Shown here piece after piece: positions 1 to 8,395 of a DNA stretch of 64,000 nt; position 1 is the first letter of the stretch, and each line of letters opens with the position of its first letter. A program made the position numbers and the translations under genes. The stretch is taken from positions 1 through 64,000 of the forward strand of contig JAFWES010000033.1 in NCBI GenBank assembly GCA_017512805.1. The letters are read 5' to 3'. Below the pieces are notes generated by a model. It had not been told where the DNA came from. It searched no databases and was given only the letters and a program-made list of their open reading frames with translations. The DNA is from Clostridia bacterium. Its GTDB lineage: Bacteria > Bacillota > Clostridia > Christensenellales > Aristaeellaceae.

Positions 1-169
1 GAACCGACCGGGACTGATCGATCCTCTTGCTTATTACCTGAGAAATACTTGAAACCATGTTTCGATGTAGCGCCGTATACCTGACCGGTACGTACGGTGC
101 AACGGGAGGGGCGAGGGCTAACGCCCTCCCTCTACCCTATTCCGGTTCATCCGGCGGGGCGGGAATCCG

Positions 170-577
170 TTATTCCCGGACCGACGCCAGATCGCTGAGC
201 TTTTTTCCGTAAAAGAAATCCCGGATCAGCTGATCGTATTCCTTCCACAGGGGCAGCGTTTCACACATGGCGGCCCGGGGACACGGCATCGCCCCGTTTT
301 CCAGGCAGGCCACGGAAGCCAGGCTGCCTTCCATCAGCTCAATAATCTCGCCCACCGGATAATCCTGCGGGTCCCGGTCCAGCCGATAACCGCCGCCTTT
401 GCCGCTGACACCCGTGATCATTTTTCCTTTGACCAGATCCCGTACAATGATTTCCAGATATTTCTTGGAAATCTCCTGACGCTCCGCAATATCCTTGAGC
501 GGAACATATTCCATGTCCCGGTGTTCCGCCAGATCGAGCATGACGCGCAGAGCGTACCTTCCTCTTGTGGAGATCAT
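170..577 (-). CDS. Rrf2 family transcriptional regulator (IscR-like)
   Basis: A 135-aa protein of normal Rrf2/IscR length. The N-terminal winged helix (about residues 2-80) opens with MISTRGRYALRVML and has the KGGGYRL wing at 60-66. Three closely spaced cysteines follow (C91, C99, C105). In IscR-type members three such cysteines hold an Fe-S cluster, so I infer a redox- or Fe-S-responsive DNA-binding protein in the cytoplasm. No isc, suf or nif genes are in view, so the target is unknown. Its own promoter lies just upstream on the minus strand. The family call is firm; the signal sensed is inference. Confidence 0.93.
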   Translation of the reverse strand: MISTRGRYALRVMLDLAEHRDMEYVPLKDIAERQEISKKYLEIIVRDLVKGKMITGVSGKGGGYRLDRDPQDYPVGEIIELMEGSLASVACLENGAMPCPRAAMCETLPLWKEYDQLIRDFFYGKKLSDLASVRE

Positions 578-605
578 CTTTCCTCGCCCCCCTTCGATAC
601 GCCTA

Positions 606-635
606 TTTTACCGCAGGGTAAATGGGCAAGTCAAC
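606..635 (-). promoter_or_regulatory. Predicted sigma-A promoter of the Rrf2 gene
   Basis: Read on the minus strand: TTGACT (630-635), an 18-bp spacer and TAAAAT (606-611), about 30 bp before the Rrf2 start. The spacer ends in TACC-CTGC-GGTA, which has short palindromic ends and could be an autoregulatory operator. That last point is speculation. Confidence 0.6.
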
Positions 636-646
636 CCCCTCAGAAG

Positions 647-673
647 GAGACACGGAACCGTCCCCTGTCTCCT
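647..673. repeat. 27-bp palindromic intergenic repeat, copy 1
   Basis: One of seven copies of a 27-bp imperfect palindrome, here GGAGACACGGAACC followed by GTCCCCTGTCTCC, then a short T run. It sits between the Rrf2 gene and the HAD phosphatase, five bases beyond the phosphatase stop codon. It can form a hairpin with an 8-bp GGAGACA(C/G)-CTGTCTCC stem, weaker here because of a mismatch. Confidence 0.85.
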
Positions 674-678
674 TTTTG

Positions 679-1464
679 TCAGATGATCCCAAAGTGCTTC
701 AGGGCCTTGGCGATGCCGTCGTTTTCGGGCCTGTCCGTGACATGGGAACATACCGCCTTCACATCCTCCGTGGCGTTTCCCATGGCGATGCTGTGGCCGG
801 CGTGCCGGAACATGGCATAATCGTTCATGCTGTCGCCAAACGCGTAGCATTCTTCCCGCCCCGCGCCCAGTTTATCCCGCAGGAAATCGATTCCGGTGCC
901 CTTCGAAAACCTGCCCTGAACGATCTCCCAGGCGTCCGGCCCGCGGTGAATCGCCTGATAGGGCATTCCGGCGTCCTCCGTGCGGCGCTCCAGATCGCGG
1001 ATCTTCTTCTCTTCCGCGAAGCAGAACATTTTCACCATCCTGAATTCGGGATCGTCCTCCGCCGCGTCCCTGGCGATTCCGAAGCGTTCGGCAAATTCTC
1101 TGAACCCGCTGATTTGCGGAACGGTCTTCCCCTTCGGCTCGAAGTACATGGCCGTATCACATTCATAAACCACCGGAATGTCGAGGCCGAGGAAAATATT
1201 CCGAAGCCTCAGCGTCTGTTCCAGGCCGTATTCACTGCTCTGCAGCGTTTCTCCGCGGTAAATGACGCGTGTTCCGCAGCCCATGATCCAGCCGTCCAGG
1301 GGAAAATCGTCCAGCCGGTGATCCTTGTTGCACAGGGTTCGCCCCGTGTTAATGAACAGCTGATGACCGTTTGCGCGCGCAGCCTCCATGGCCGGCTTCA
1401 CCGACGCTGGAAGGCGGCGCTGATCGTCGAAGATGGTCCCGTCAATATCAAAAAACAACAGCAT
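679..1464 (-). CDS. Cof-type HAD-IIB family phosphatase
   Basis: A 261-aa soluble hydrolase of usual Cof/YidA size. Motif I DIDGT is at residues 6-10 with the nucleophile Asp6. Motif II lies in FINTGRT (about 36-42). The C-terminal GDSMND supplies the Mg-binding acids. The long region between motifs II and III matches a C2B cap. Members dephosphorylate sugar phosphates, FMN or pyridoxal phosphate; the substrate cannot be read from the sequence. The gene is monocistronic, with its own promoter upstream and a palindromic repeat just past its stop. Confidence 0.92.
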   Translation of the reverse strand: MLLFFDIDGTIFDDQRRLPASVKPAMEAARANGHQLFINTGRTLCNKDHRLDDFPLDGWIMGCGTRVIYRGETLQSSEYGLEQTLRLRNIFLGLDIPVVYECDTAMYFEPKGKTVPQISGFREFAERFGIARDAAEDDPEFRMVKMFCFAEEKKIRDLERRTEDAGMPYQAIHRGPDAWEIVQGRFSKGTGIDFLRDKLGAGREECYAFGDSMNDYAMFRHAGHSIAMGNATEDVKAVCSHVTDRPENDGIAKALKHFGII

Positions 1465-1515
1465 GATACTCTCTGTCCTTCCTCCGTGCCCTGGGCAGGT
1501 AATCTGCCAGAAAAG

Positions 1516-1545
1516 TAGATATCATACGTTCTGTGCATCTGTCAA
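1516..1545 (-). promoter_or_regulatory. Predicted sigma-A promoter of the HAD phosphatase
   Basis: Minus strand: consensus TTGACA (1540-1545), 18-bp spacer and TATCTA (1516-1521), about 50 bp upstream of the start codon. The GGAGGAAGGA ribosome site follows closer to the gene. Confidence 0.6.
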
Positions 1546-1684
1546 CCTTCCATCGCCCGACGGAACATCGCCATCCCAGGCTTTTTTCCTCATTTGGGCG
1601 GGCTTTCGCCATTGGATTCTCCGTCTCCTCCGAAGGCCGTTCCTTTTCCTGCCCGCTTGAACCGGGAGGCCGGAGGATGAAAAA

Positions 1685-1711
1685 GGAGACAGAGAACCGT
1701 CCCCTGTCTCC
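1685..1711. repeat. 27-bp palindromic intergenic repeat, copy 2
   Basis: Sequence GGAGACAGAGAACC then GTCCCCTGTCTCC, followed by an extra partial right arm (CTGTCTCC, about 1712-1719). It lies just past the stop of the PocR-AraC gene. The doubled arm suggests slippage or imperfect duplication. Confidence 0.88.
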
Positions 1712-1724
1712 CTGTCTCCTATTC

Positions 1725-2561
1725 CTATTGGGATTTGCGCCAGGCAGCGGGAGGACAGCCCACTTCACGGCTGAATACCGTGATGAAATAGTTGTAATCG
1801 TGAAAGCCGCATTGGGCGGCAATTTCGGACAGGGGCAGTTCCTTTCTCGCGGAGAGAAGGGCTTTCGCTTTTTCCATCCGCAAGGACCGGATCTTTTCCG
1901 CAACGCCGCAGCCGTAGAGCTGCCGGGAGAGTTCATAGAGCTGCGTTTTGCCGATCCCCAGACCGTCGGCGATCATCATCGCGCTGAGCTTCTCCGTATA
2001 GTGGGCGGAGAGATAGGCATCCAGCCGCACGGCCAGCAGATCTTCCTTCAGCGTGGCCATGCGCTCCAGGATCAGATAGGAGGCCACCGCGCGCAGGATG
2101 TGCGCCGCGGAGCGGATATAGGATTCCTCGATGATGTCCGCTTTGAAGATCGCCTCTTTCAGCGTCCGGGCATTGACGCGGTAAGCCTCACAGCGCTTTT
2201 CGATCACCGTCCAGCCCTGCTCGTGGGAAGGGTAGGAAAACACATGCCCGAACAGCACGTACCCCACCAGCACATCTCCCACATACAGAGGCGTCACGGC
2301 CTCGGTCAGCCCGGCGTGACAGCGGTATATGTGGGTGCCGTGCTTTTTCGCGGCCCTTTGACAGGCCTCCCGGTCGCAGACCATACAGGCGTCAAAGCCC
2401 CGGCTGGTTTCCCGGATGACCGCGCAGTAAGGAGCGACCTTTTCCGGATAGGAGATCAGCTCGGTCAGGTTCTCGTCAAAGACCGTGATGCGGATGTGGC
2501 TGATGGCGAAAAAGTCTCTCAGCAGCCCCTGCAGTTTTTCCAGATCAAAAATAGAGATCAT
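1725..2561 (-). CDS. PocR-domain AraC family transcriptional regulator
   Basis: A 278-aa regulator. Residues about 1-165 form a PocR ligand-sensing domain, with cysteines in ACMVCDREAC and YRCHAGL. A C-terminal AraC/XylS double helix-turn-helix follows (about 180-275; IAAQCGFHDYNYFITVFSRE is typical). I place the start at the second Met because GAGGTGG lies 6 bases before it; an upstream ATG at 2579 would add 6 residues without a good ribosome site. The gene is divergent from the sugar operon at 2.7-7.6 kb, so I infer it activates that operon when the sugar or an intermediate is bound. PocR domains elsewhere bind small polyols or hydrocarbon derivatives. Confidence 0.92.
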   Translation of the reverse strand: MISIFDLEKLQGLLRDFFAISHIRITVFDENLTELISYPEKVAPYCAVIRETSRGFDACMVCDREACQRAAKKHGTHIYRCHAGLTEAVTPLYVGDVLVGYVLFGHVFSYPSHEQGWTVIEKRCEAYRVNARTLKEAIFKADIIEESYIRSAAHILRAVASYLILERMATLKEDLLAVRLDAYLSAHYTEKLSAMMIADGLGIGKTQLYELSRQLYGCGVAEKIRSLRMEKAKALLSARKELPLSEIAAQCGFHDYNYFITVFSREVGCPPAAWRKSQ

Positions 2562-2602
2562 CAGATGCCACCTCAACAATCTGCGCAGTCATCATATTTG
2601 AA

Positions 2603-2630
2603 ATTTTACCACAGTTCCGAACAAATTCAA
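2603..2630 (-). promoter_or_regulatory. Possible promoter of the PocR-AraC gene
   Basis: Minus strand TTGAAT (2625-2630), a 16-bp spacer and TAAAAT (2603-2608). This AT-rich intergenic stretch (2562-2678) also carries the control region of the divergent sugar operon. A -10-like TAGAAT at 2675-2680 has no good -35, as expected for an activator-dependent promoter. Confidence 0.45.
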
Positions 2631-2678
2631 AGGAAAACGAACAGTTTTCTATATCTTCCGGAACCGTTTTGCTTTAGA

Positions 2679-3695
2679 ATGAACTCACAAGCTGAAAAGG
2701 GGGTGGATTTTACGGAGAATATCATCAGAAAAGGCTATATCGGCCATCCCGCCCAGCTGGTGACGCTGCGCCGCGTCACGGTCAGCGAGGGCCGGGCCAG
2801 GGGCACGGAGATCATCGAGGTCAAAACGGCGGGCGGCCTGGAGCTGGATATCCTCCCGGAGGCGGGCCTGGACATCGGCCAGTGCCGGTACAAAGGCGTC
2901 AACATGAGCTGGATGAGCAAGAACGGCTATGACAGCCCGGCGGCCATCAACCCTTACGAGACCGAGTTTGTGAACACCTTCCCCGGCGGGCTGCTGTACA
3001 CCTGCGGTTTGCGCTCCGCCGGCCCGGCCAACCGGGATCACGGCGAGTGGCACCCGCTGCACGGGCGGTATCACAGCCTCCAGGCCGAGCAGATCTGCGC
3101 GGAAATCGCCGACGATGAAATCACCGTCAAGGGCACGATTCGGGAGACCGCTCTGTTTGGACACTGCCTGGAGGTGAAGCGCACCATCCGCATTCCGGCC
3201 TTCGGCGCCTCCGTCACCGTCCGGGATACCGTCAGCAACCGGACGCCCCGGGACGAGGAGATCATGCAGATCTACCACTGCAACTTCGGCTATCCGCTGC
3301 TCTCGGAAAAGGCAAAGCTGACGCTGCCGGAGGAACGGGAGACGGTCCCCCGCACGGCGTTTGCCGGGACCGGTCTGAGCCGGGCGTGTGTGTTCGATCC
3401 GCCCATCGACGGCGAGGAAGAGCGGGTCTTCTTCCAGAAGATGCGGAACGAATTCTGGGCGCGGCTTCATAACCCGGAGCTCGGCGTGAAGATGACCATC
3501 TCCTGGTCGGGCGATACGCTGCCGATTCTCTCCCAGTGGCGCAGCATGGCCAGCGGCGATTATGTCCTGGGGCTGGAGCCCACCAACTGCTTCATTGCCG
3601 GCCGCCATGAGGAGCGGGAAAACGGCACGCTCCCGGTGCTGAAAGCCTGGGAATCCGTCACCCATACCGTCAAAATCGATTTTTCGGAGAACTGA
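2679..3695 (+). CDS. DUF4432 / aldose 1-epimerase-like protein
   Basis: About 338 aa, first gene of the sugar operon. The fold is that of galactose mutarotase-like DUF4432 proteins: GLELDILPEAGLDIG near the start, HGEWHPLHGRYHS in the middle and LGLEPTNCFIAGRHEE near the end. DUF4432 proteins are thought to bind or isomerise sugars or sugar acids; the reaction is not established here. The start is uncertain. The ATG at 2679 has no clear ribosome site, while a GTG at 2703 directly follows AAAAGGGG and would suit a promoter with TAGAAT at 2675-2680. The frame is open far upstream because the region is GC-rich; I ignore that extension because it does not resemble the family. Confidence 0.85.
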   Translation: MNSQAEKGVDFTENIIRKGYIGHPAQLVTLRRVTVSEGRARGTEIIEVKTAGGLELDILPEAGLDIGQCRYKGVNMSWMSKNGYDSPAAINPYETEFVNTFPGGLLYTCGLRSAGPANRDHGEWHPLHGRYHSLQAEQICAEIADDEITVKGTIRETALFGHCLEVKRTIRIPAFGASVTVRDTVSNRTPRDEEIMQIYHCNFGYPLLSEKAKLTLPEERETVPRTAFAGTGLSRACVFDPPIDGEEERVFFQKMRNEFWARLHNPELGVKMTISWSGDTLPILSQWRSMASGDYVLGLEPTNCFIAGRHEERENGTLPVLKAWESVTHTVKIDFSEN

Positions 3696-3773
3696 TCTCT
3701 TACCGACAAATGATCCGGCGCTGACGCGCCGCCTTCCCCTCCGGGGAAAGCGAATCTGAAAGGAGTATTGAAC

Positions 3774-5183
3774 ATGGCTCGGAAAATGACTTTCGCTCTG
3801 GCATTCTGCAACCGCGGCTTCATGCCCGGGGAACTGATCTACGGCGCGCGGGACGACATGATCAAGGCCGTCACTGACGCGGGATATGACTACATCGCGA
3901 TGGACGCCTCCCTGACCCGGTACGGCGGCATCGAGACCCGGGACGAGGGCCTGCTCTATGCCAGGTGGCTCAAACAGCACGAGGGGGAGTACGACGGGGT
4001 GATCTTCTCCATGCCCATCTTCGCCGACGAAAACGGCGCGATCACCGCCCTGCAGGACGCGGGCGTTCCCATCCTGATGCAGGCCTATCCTGACGAGATC
4101 GGCAAGATGGACTTCCAGCACCGGCGCGACGCCTTCTGCGGCAAGTTCTCCGTCACCGACGTGTTCACGCAGTACGGCGTGCCCTTCACGGTGCTCAAGC
4201 CCCATGTGGTGCACCCGCTTTCCGACGCGTTCCGGGGGAATCTGAGGGACTTCGCGGCCATCTGCCGCGTGGTCAACGGCATGAAGCGCTTCAATCTGGG
4301 CTGCATCGGCGCCCGCACCACCGCCTTCAAGACCACCCGCTTTGACGAGATCGCCATGCAGAAGCACGGCATCAACGTGGAGTCCTTCGATCTTTCCGAG
4401 CTCTTTTTCAAGGTGCAGAATATGGCGGATGACGATCCCAGGGTCCTGGCCAAAAAAGAGCATCTGATGAACTACACGGATTTTTCGCTGGTGCCCGAGA
4501 CGAACAGAAATACATTGGCCAAGGTGTCCGTCGCCATCGATGGCTACATCGAGGAGTACCACCTGGACGCCCTGGCCCTGCGCTGCTGGAACGAGATGGA
4601 GCAGATCCTGCGCGTCTGCCCCTGCGTGCTGCTCAGCGAGCTCAACGACCGCGGCATCGCGGCCTCCTGCGAGATCGACATGTGCTCCGCCATCACCATG
4701 CGGGCCATGAGCCTCGCTTCCGAGCAGCCCACCGCCGTCCTCGACTGGAACAACAACTATGGCGACGCCGAGAACAAGGTCATCCTCTTCCACTGCGGCC
4801 CTGTGGCCCAGAGCCTGATGACCGGCAAGGGCACCGTGACCAACCACAAGATGTTCGACAAGACCGATCCCGGTTCCGGCTGGGGCAGCAACGAAGGCCG
4901 CATCAGGGCTTTCCCGACCACGATCTCCAACTGCCAGACCAAGGACGGAAAGATCATTGTCTACGCCTCCGAGGCGGAGTTCACCGATGATCCCATCGAA
5001 GAGGCCTTCTTCGGCTGCGCGGGCGTGTGCGAGATTCCCGACATGGAGGACAAGATGATCCGCCTGGCCCGCGGCGGCTTCAAACACCACACCAGCGTGG
5101 GCGTGGGCCACATGAAGGATATCCTCAAGGAAGCCTTCACCACCTATCTGCATTATGATTGGGTGGACATCGACAAAGAATGA
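3774..5183 (+). CDS. L-fucose/L-arabinose isomerase-like sugar isomerase
   Basis: A 469-aa protein of the fucose isomerase-like superfamily. The N-terminal Rossmann-like half has the typical GVIFSMPIFADENG and the GVPILMQAYPDE strand-turn. The C-terminal half carries the acids and histidines expected to bind the divalent metal (for example ALALRCWNEME and FHCGPVA). I infer aldose-ketose isomerisation in the cytoplasm feeding the downstream kinase. The ATG at 3774 is preceded by AAAGGAG 8-9 bases upstream; a TTG two codons earlier is less likely. Sulfoquinovose or other unusual sugars are handled by relatives, so the substrate is open. Confidence 0.85.
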   Translation: MARKMTFALAFCNRGFMPGELIYGARDDMIKAVTDAGYDYIAMDASLTRYGGIETRDEGLLYARWLKQHEGEYDGVIFSMPIFADENGAITALQDAGVPILMQAYPDEIGKMDFQHRRDAFCGKFSVTDVFTQYGVPFTVLKPHVVHPLSDAFRGNLRDFAAICRVVNGMKRFNLGCIGARTTAFKTTRFDEIAMQKHGINVESFDLSELFFKVQNMADDDPRVLAKKEHLMNYTDFSLVPETNRNTLAKVSVAIDGYIEEYHLDALALRCWNEMEQILRVCPCVLLSELNDRGIAASCEIDMCSAITMRAMSLASEQPTAVLDWNNNYGDAENKVILFHCGPVAQSLMTGKGTVTNHKMFDKTDPGSGWGSNEGRIRAFPTTISNCQTKDGKIIVYASEAEFTDDPIEEAFFGCAGVCEIPDMEDKMIRLARGGFKHHTSVGVGHMKDILKEAFTTYLHYDWVDIDKE

Positions 5184-5203
5184 TTTCCCGCTGCGCCATT
5201 CCC

Positions 5204-5223
5204 GGCCGGCGCTCACGCCGGCC
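5204..5223 (+). other. Intercistronic GC-rich hairpin
   Basis: Perfect 8-bp stem GGCCGGCG-CTCA-CGCCGGCC in the 133-bp gap between the isomerase and kinase genes. There is no T run, so it is not a terminator. It may protect or process the operon transcript. Confidence 0.5.
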
Positions 5224-5316
5224 CGGGGCGTCCGTTTCCATCCGGACGGAGGCGGATGGCCGCGCCGGTGACACCGCTTGCCGGCCCGCAATGACCGGGA
5301 AAGGGAGGAAAAGACG

Positions 5317-6777
5317 ATGAAAATCGCAGGGTTGGATATCGGCACCACCGGCTGCAAGCTGACGGTGTTCGATGAAAACGGCGCGCAGCTGGGCAAGGCC
5401 TACCGGGACTATCCGGTTCGCCGGGCGGTCAGTGGGCACGAAATCGACATCTCCACCATGATGGAGAGCGTCTACGCGGTGATCGGGGAGATGGCGGGAC
5501 AGTACCCGGACCTTGCGGGCATCGGCGTCACCAGCTTCGGAGAAACCTTTGTCATGACCGACGGCGCGGGCGAGCCGCTGCACAACGCCATGCTCTACAC
5601 CGACCCCCGCGGGGCGGAGGAGTGCGCGGAGCTGGTGGAGAAACTGGGCGCGGACAGGATCGCTCAGGTCACCGGGCTTGCGCCCCACGAGATGTATTCC
5701 ATCTCCAAGATGATGTGGATCCAAAGGCATCGGCCGGAGGTCTATGCCGCGGCGGAACGCATCCACCTGATTGAGGATTATGTGGTCTGGCATCTGACGG
5801 GGAAGGCCCGGATCGACTACTCTCTGGCCACCCGTACCATGGCCTTTGACATTCACGCCCTCACCTGGAGCCGCGAGGTCTTTGAGGCGGCGGGGATCGA
5901 CGTCTCGCTGATGAGCGAACCCGTCCCGACGGGAACAATCGACGGGACGGTTACCCCGGCCGCCTCCCGAAGGACCGGGCTGAACAGGGACTGCGTCATC
6001 GTTTCGGTCGCCCACGATCAGGTAGCGGCCGCGGTGGGCGCGGGCGCTTTCGACGGCTCCGTGGCGGTGGACGGCGCGGGCACGGTGGAATGCCTGACCC
6101 CGATCTATGACAGCCTCCCGGAGATCCCGGTGATGGCGAAGGGCTTCTTCTCTGTGGTGCCCTACGCGGTGCCGGGGAAGTATGTGGCCTACGCGTTCTC
6201 ATATACCGGCGGGGCGCTGATCCAGTGGGCCCTGGAGACCTTCGGAAAGGGCGAAACCAACGAGAGCATGGAGAAGGCCTACGGGAAAGACGAGCCCACC
6301 GGCCTGCTGGTGCTGCCGCATTTCGCGGGCGCGGCCACGCCCTATATGGACACCGGCTCCAGGGGCGCGGTTCTGGGCCTGACCACCGCCACGACGGCCG
6401 CGGACCTTTACCGTGCCTGCATGGAGGGGGTGGCCTATGAGATGCGCCTGAACTATGAGGCCCTGAAGGGCTCCGGCATTCATTTTGAAAAGCTCAACGC
6501 CACGGGCGGCGGGGCCCGCTCCAAGGTGTGGATGCAGATGAAGGCGGACGTGCTGGATCTTCCCATCACGGCGCTGAAAACCGCCGACGCGGGCACTGTG
6601 GGCTCCGCCATGCTGACCGGGATCGCGGTCGGGCTCTTCGCCAATCTGGCCGATGCCGCCGCGCACATGGTGAAGGAGATTGAAACGTACCATCCCCGCG
6701 CCGGGATGCATGAGCAATATATGAAGATTTACGAGCGGTACAAGGCGGTCTATCAGGCCGTGAGACCGCTGATGTGA
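5317..6777 (+). CDS. FGGY family carbohydrate kinase (xylulokinase-like)
   Basis: A 486-aa kinase of normal FGGY length. The phosphate-binding LDIGTTGCK is at residues 6-14, the middle has GITSFGETF-type substrate strand elements, and the second actin-like half contains NATGGGARSKVWMQMKADVL, the FGGY signature region. It should phosphorylate the ketose made by the preceding isomerase, using ATP. ATG 5317 follows GGGAGGAAAAG; earlier in-frame ATGs lack a ribosome site. It is 15 bp from the aldolase gene, so the two are almost certainly co-transcribed. Confidence 0.93.
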   Translation: MKIAGLDIGTTGCKLTVFDENGAQLGKAYRDYPVRRAVSGHEIDISTMMESVYAVIGEMAGQYPDLAGIGVTSFGETFVMTDGAGEPLHNAMLYTDPRGAEECAELVEKLGADRIAQVTGLAPHEMYSISKMMWIQRHRPEVYAAAERIHLIEDYVVWHLTGKARIDYSLATRTMAFDIHALTWSREVFEAAGIDVSLMSEPVPTGTIDGTVTPAASRRTGLNRDCVIVSVAHDQVAAAVGAGAFDGSVAVDGAGTVECLTPIYDSLPEIPVMAKGFFSVVPYAVPGKYVAYAFSYTGGALIQWALETFGKGETNESMEKAYGKDEPTGLLVLPHFAGAATPYMDTGSRGAVLGLTTATTAADLYRACMEGVAYEMRLNYEALKGSGIHFEKLNATGGGARSKVWMQMKADVLDLPITALKTADAGTVGSAMLTGIAVGLFANLADAAAHMVKEIETYHPRAGMHEQYMKIYERYKAVYQAVRPLM

Positions 6778-6792
6778 GGAGGAGACGAAAAA

Positions 6793-7629
6793 ATGCTTGT
6801 CAATCTGATCGAAATCCTGAAGATGGCGGAAGAAAAGAAATGCGCCGTCGGCGCGTTCAACACCCCGAATCTGGAATGTGTCAACGCGGTGATCGCGGCG
6901 GCGGAAAAGCTGAATGTGCCGGTCATCCTCTCCCACGCGGAGCTGCACGAGGAGGCATCCCCCCTGGTGAAGATCGGCCCCGTCATGGTCCAGGCGGCGA
7001 AGAGCGCGAAGGTTCCGGTGTGCGTGCATCTGGACCACTGCGAGACGCTCAGCTATATGCGGCAGGCGCTGGACATCGGCTTTACCGGCGTGATGTACGA
7101 CGGCAGCACCCTTCCTTACGAGGAAAACCTGGCCAACACAAAAAAGACCGTCGCCATGGCGAAAGGCTACAACTGCGGCGTGGAAGCGGAGCTGGGCGCC
7201 CTGGCCTCCCGTGAAGGCGGCGGGGCCAGCGGCTCCGGCCCGGTCTATACCGACCCGGACGAGGCGGAGGCCTTCTGCCGGGAGACCGGCATCGACGCCC
7301 TGGCCCCTAGCTTCGGCACGGCCCACGGCATCTACAAGCAGAAGCCCGTGCTGGATCTGGACCGCGTCAAGGTGATTTCCGAAAGGACCGGCCTGCCGCT
7401 GGTGATGCACGGCGGCAGCGGGGTTTCTCCCGAGGACTACCGCACCGGTATCGCCTGCGGCCTGAGGAAGATCAACTATTACAGCTACATGTCTAAGGCG
7501 GGAACCAACGCCGTCAGGGAACTGCTGGAAAAGGAGGACGTAACCTTCTTTCACGACCTGGCCCTGGCCGCGGAAAAGGCCATGGAGGCCGATGCGGAGA
7601 AAGCGATGCGCGTCTTCGCCGGGCTGTAA
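6793..7629 (+). CDS. Class II fructose-bisphosphate aldolase family protein (GatY/KbaY-like)
   Basis: A 278-aa zinc-dependent aldolase. Zinc ligands are visible in HLDH (residues 79-82), in GTAHG (His178) and in VMHGGSG (His206). The phosphate-binding HGGSG is intact. The family splits ketose (bis)phosphates or related sugar acids into a C3 unit and an aldehyde. As the last gene after isomerase and kinase it completes an aldose, ketose, ketose phosphate, triose scheme. A rho-independent terminator follows 36 bp past the stop. No transporter is in the operon, so uptake must be encoded elsewhere. Confidence 0.92.
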   Translation: MLVNLIEILKMAEEKKCAVGAFNTPNLECVNAVIAAAEKLNVPVILSHAELHEEASPLVKIGPVMVQAAKSAKVPVCVHLDHCETLSYMRQALDIGFTGVMYDGSTLPYEENLANTKKTVAMAKGYNCGVEAELGALASREGGGASGSGPVYTDPDEAEAFCRETGIDALAPSFGTAHGIYKQKPVLDLDRVKVISERTGLPLVMHGGSGVSPEDYRTGIACGLRKINYYSYMSKAGTNAVRELLEKEDVTFFHDLALAAEKAMEADAEKAMRVFAGL

Positions 7630-7664
7630 GCGGAACATAACAGGTCATAAGGGCTTTCATTTTG

Positions 7665-7694
7665 ACCGGCTGGAACGAATCCAGCCGGTTTTTT
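7665..7694 (+). terminator. Rho-independent terminator of the sugar operon
   Basis: Perfect 9-bp stem ACCGGCTGG/CCAGCCGGT with a 7-base loop, followed by six T residues extending from the stem. It ends the 2.7-7.6 kb operon. Confidence 0.9.
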
Positions 7695-7746
7695 CCCGGC
7701 TTCAGATGCGGATGGCCTTTCCATGATGGAGCGGGGAATACGGATA

Positions 7747-7775
7747 TTGTTCTCCGCCGCGGGATGTGTTATACT
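7747..7775 (+). promoter_or_regulatory. Predicted sigma-A promoter
   Basis: TTGTTC (7747-7752), a 17-bp spacer and TATACT (7770-7775), 34 bp before the start of the deoxyribosyltransferase-like gene. Confidence 0.75.
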
Positions 7776-7808
7776 CGATCGGAATCAAAGCAAAGGGAGG
7801 TTCATACG

Positions 7809-8255
7809 ATGAAGATTTACATTGCGGCGCCCCTCTTCAACGAGGGAGAGCGTGCTTTCAATGAACGCATCGATGAGATTCTTCGGGATTGCGGACATGA
7901 AACATTTCTGCCTCAGCGGGCGGGCGGATGCGTGGCAGACCTGCCGGATCTCATTGAAGGCATGCCCAAACGGAAGTATCTGTTCCGCCTTGACTGCGAG
8001 CATCTGGATTGGTGCGACACCCTTTTGTTCCTGTTTGACGGAAGGGTACCCGACGAAGGCGCCTGCTTCGAACTGGGGTATTGCTACGCGAAAGGAAAAC
8101 GGTGCATCGGATATAAGACGGACGCCAGATGTTTTATTGACGGCTTTGACAACGTGATGCTTCATGGCGCGCCGGAGATTGTGCTGCGGAACGAGGATGA
8201 GCTGAGAGGGTTCTTCATGAACGAAGCATCCGGACGTGAAAATTCCCCCGGCTGA
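7809..8255 (+). CDS. Nucleoside 2-deoxyribosyltransferase-like protein
   Basis: A 148-aa single-domain protein matching the nucleoside deoxyribosyltransferase family. It opens with MKIYIAAPLFNEGERAFNERI, the conserved nucleotide-binding turn, and has the catalytic-region DEGACFELGYCYAKGK (about 81-96) in which a Glu serves as nucleophile in characterised enzymes. It probably transfers deoxyribose between bases or hydrolyses modified (deoxy)nucleotides. The ATG at 7809 has AAAGGGAGG nine bases upstream, so the longer open frame is not used. It stands alone behind its own promoter. Confidence 0.87.
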   Translation: MKIYIAAPLFNEGERAFNERIDEILRDCGHETFLPQRAGGCVADLPDLIEGMPKRKYLFRLDCEHLDWCDTLLFLFDGRVPDEGACFELGYCYAKGKRCIGYKTDARCFIDGFDNVMLHGAPEIVLRNEDELRGFFMNEASGRENSPG

Positions 8256-8395
8256 TTGATGCGGTGGATCATATCCCGCTGGTTCCGGCGGCGCCAGGAA
8301 CGGGGAGCCACCGTGATTTGCCAGGCGAATCATGGACGGGGGACAAAAGGCGCTGCGGAGTGAATGCGGGTTTTTCCCGATAGGAGGCGACTGAA

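Noticed and set aside
1..169. GAGGGC/GCCCTC stem near 112-128 as a terminator of the Rrf2 gene
   Set aside because: It has a short stem and no T run on the minus strand. I see nothing else to support in this first stretch.
1533..2678. Upstream extension of the DUF4432 frame to 720 codons
   Set aside because: It runs antisense through the PocR-AraC gene and a repeat copy and does not resemble the family.
2685..5396. Long minus-strand frame across the sugar operon
   Set aside because: Antisense of real genes with recognisable active-site motifs. It has no ribosome site.
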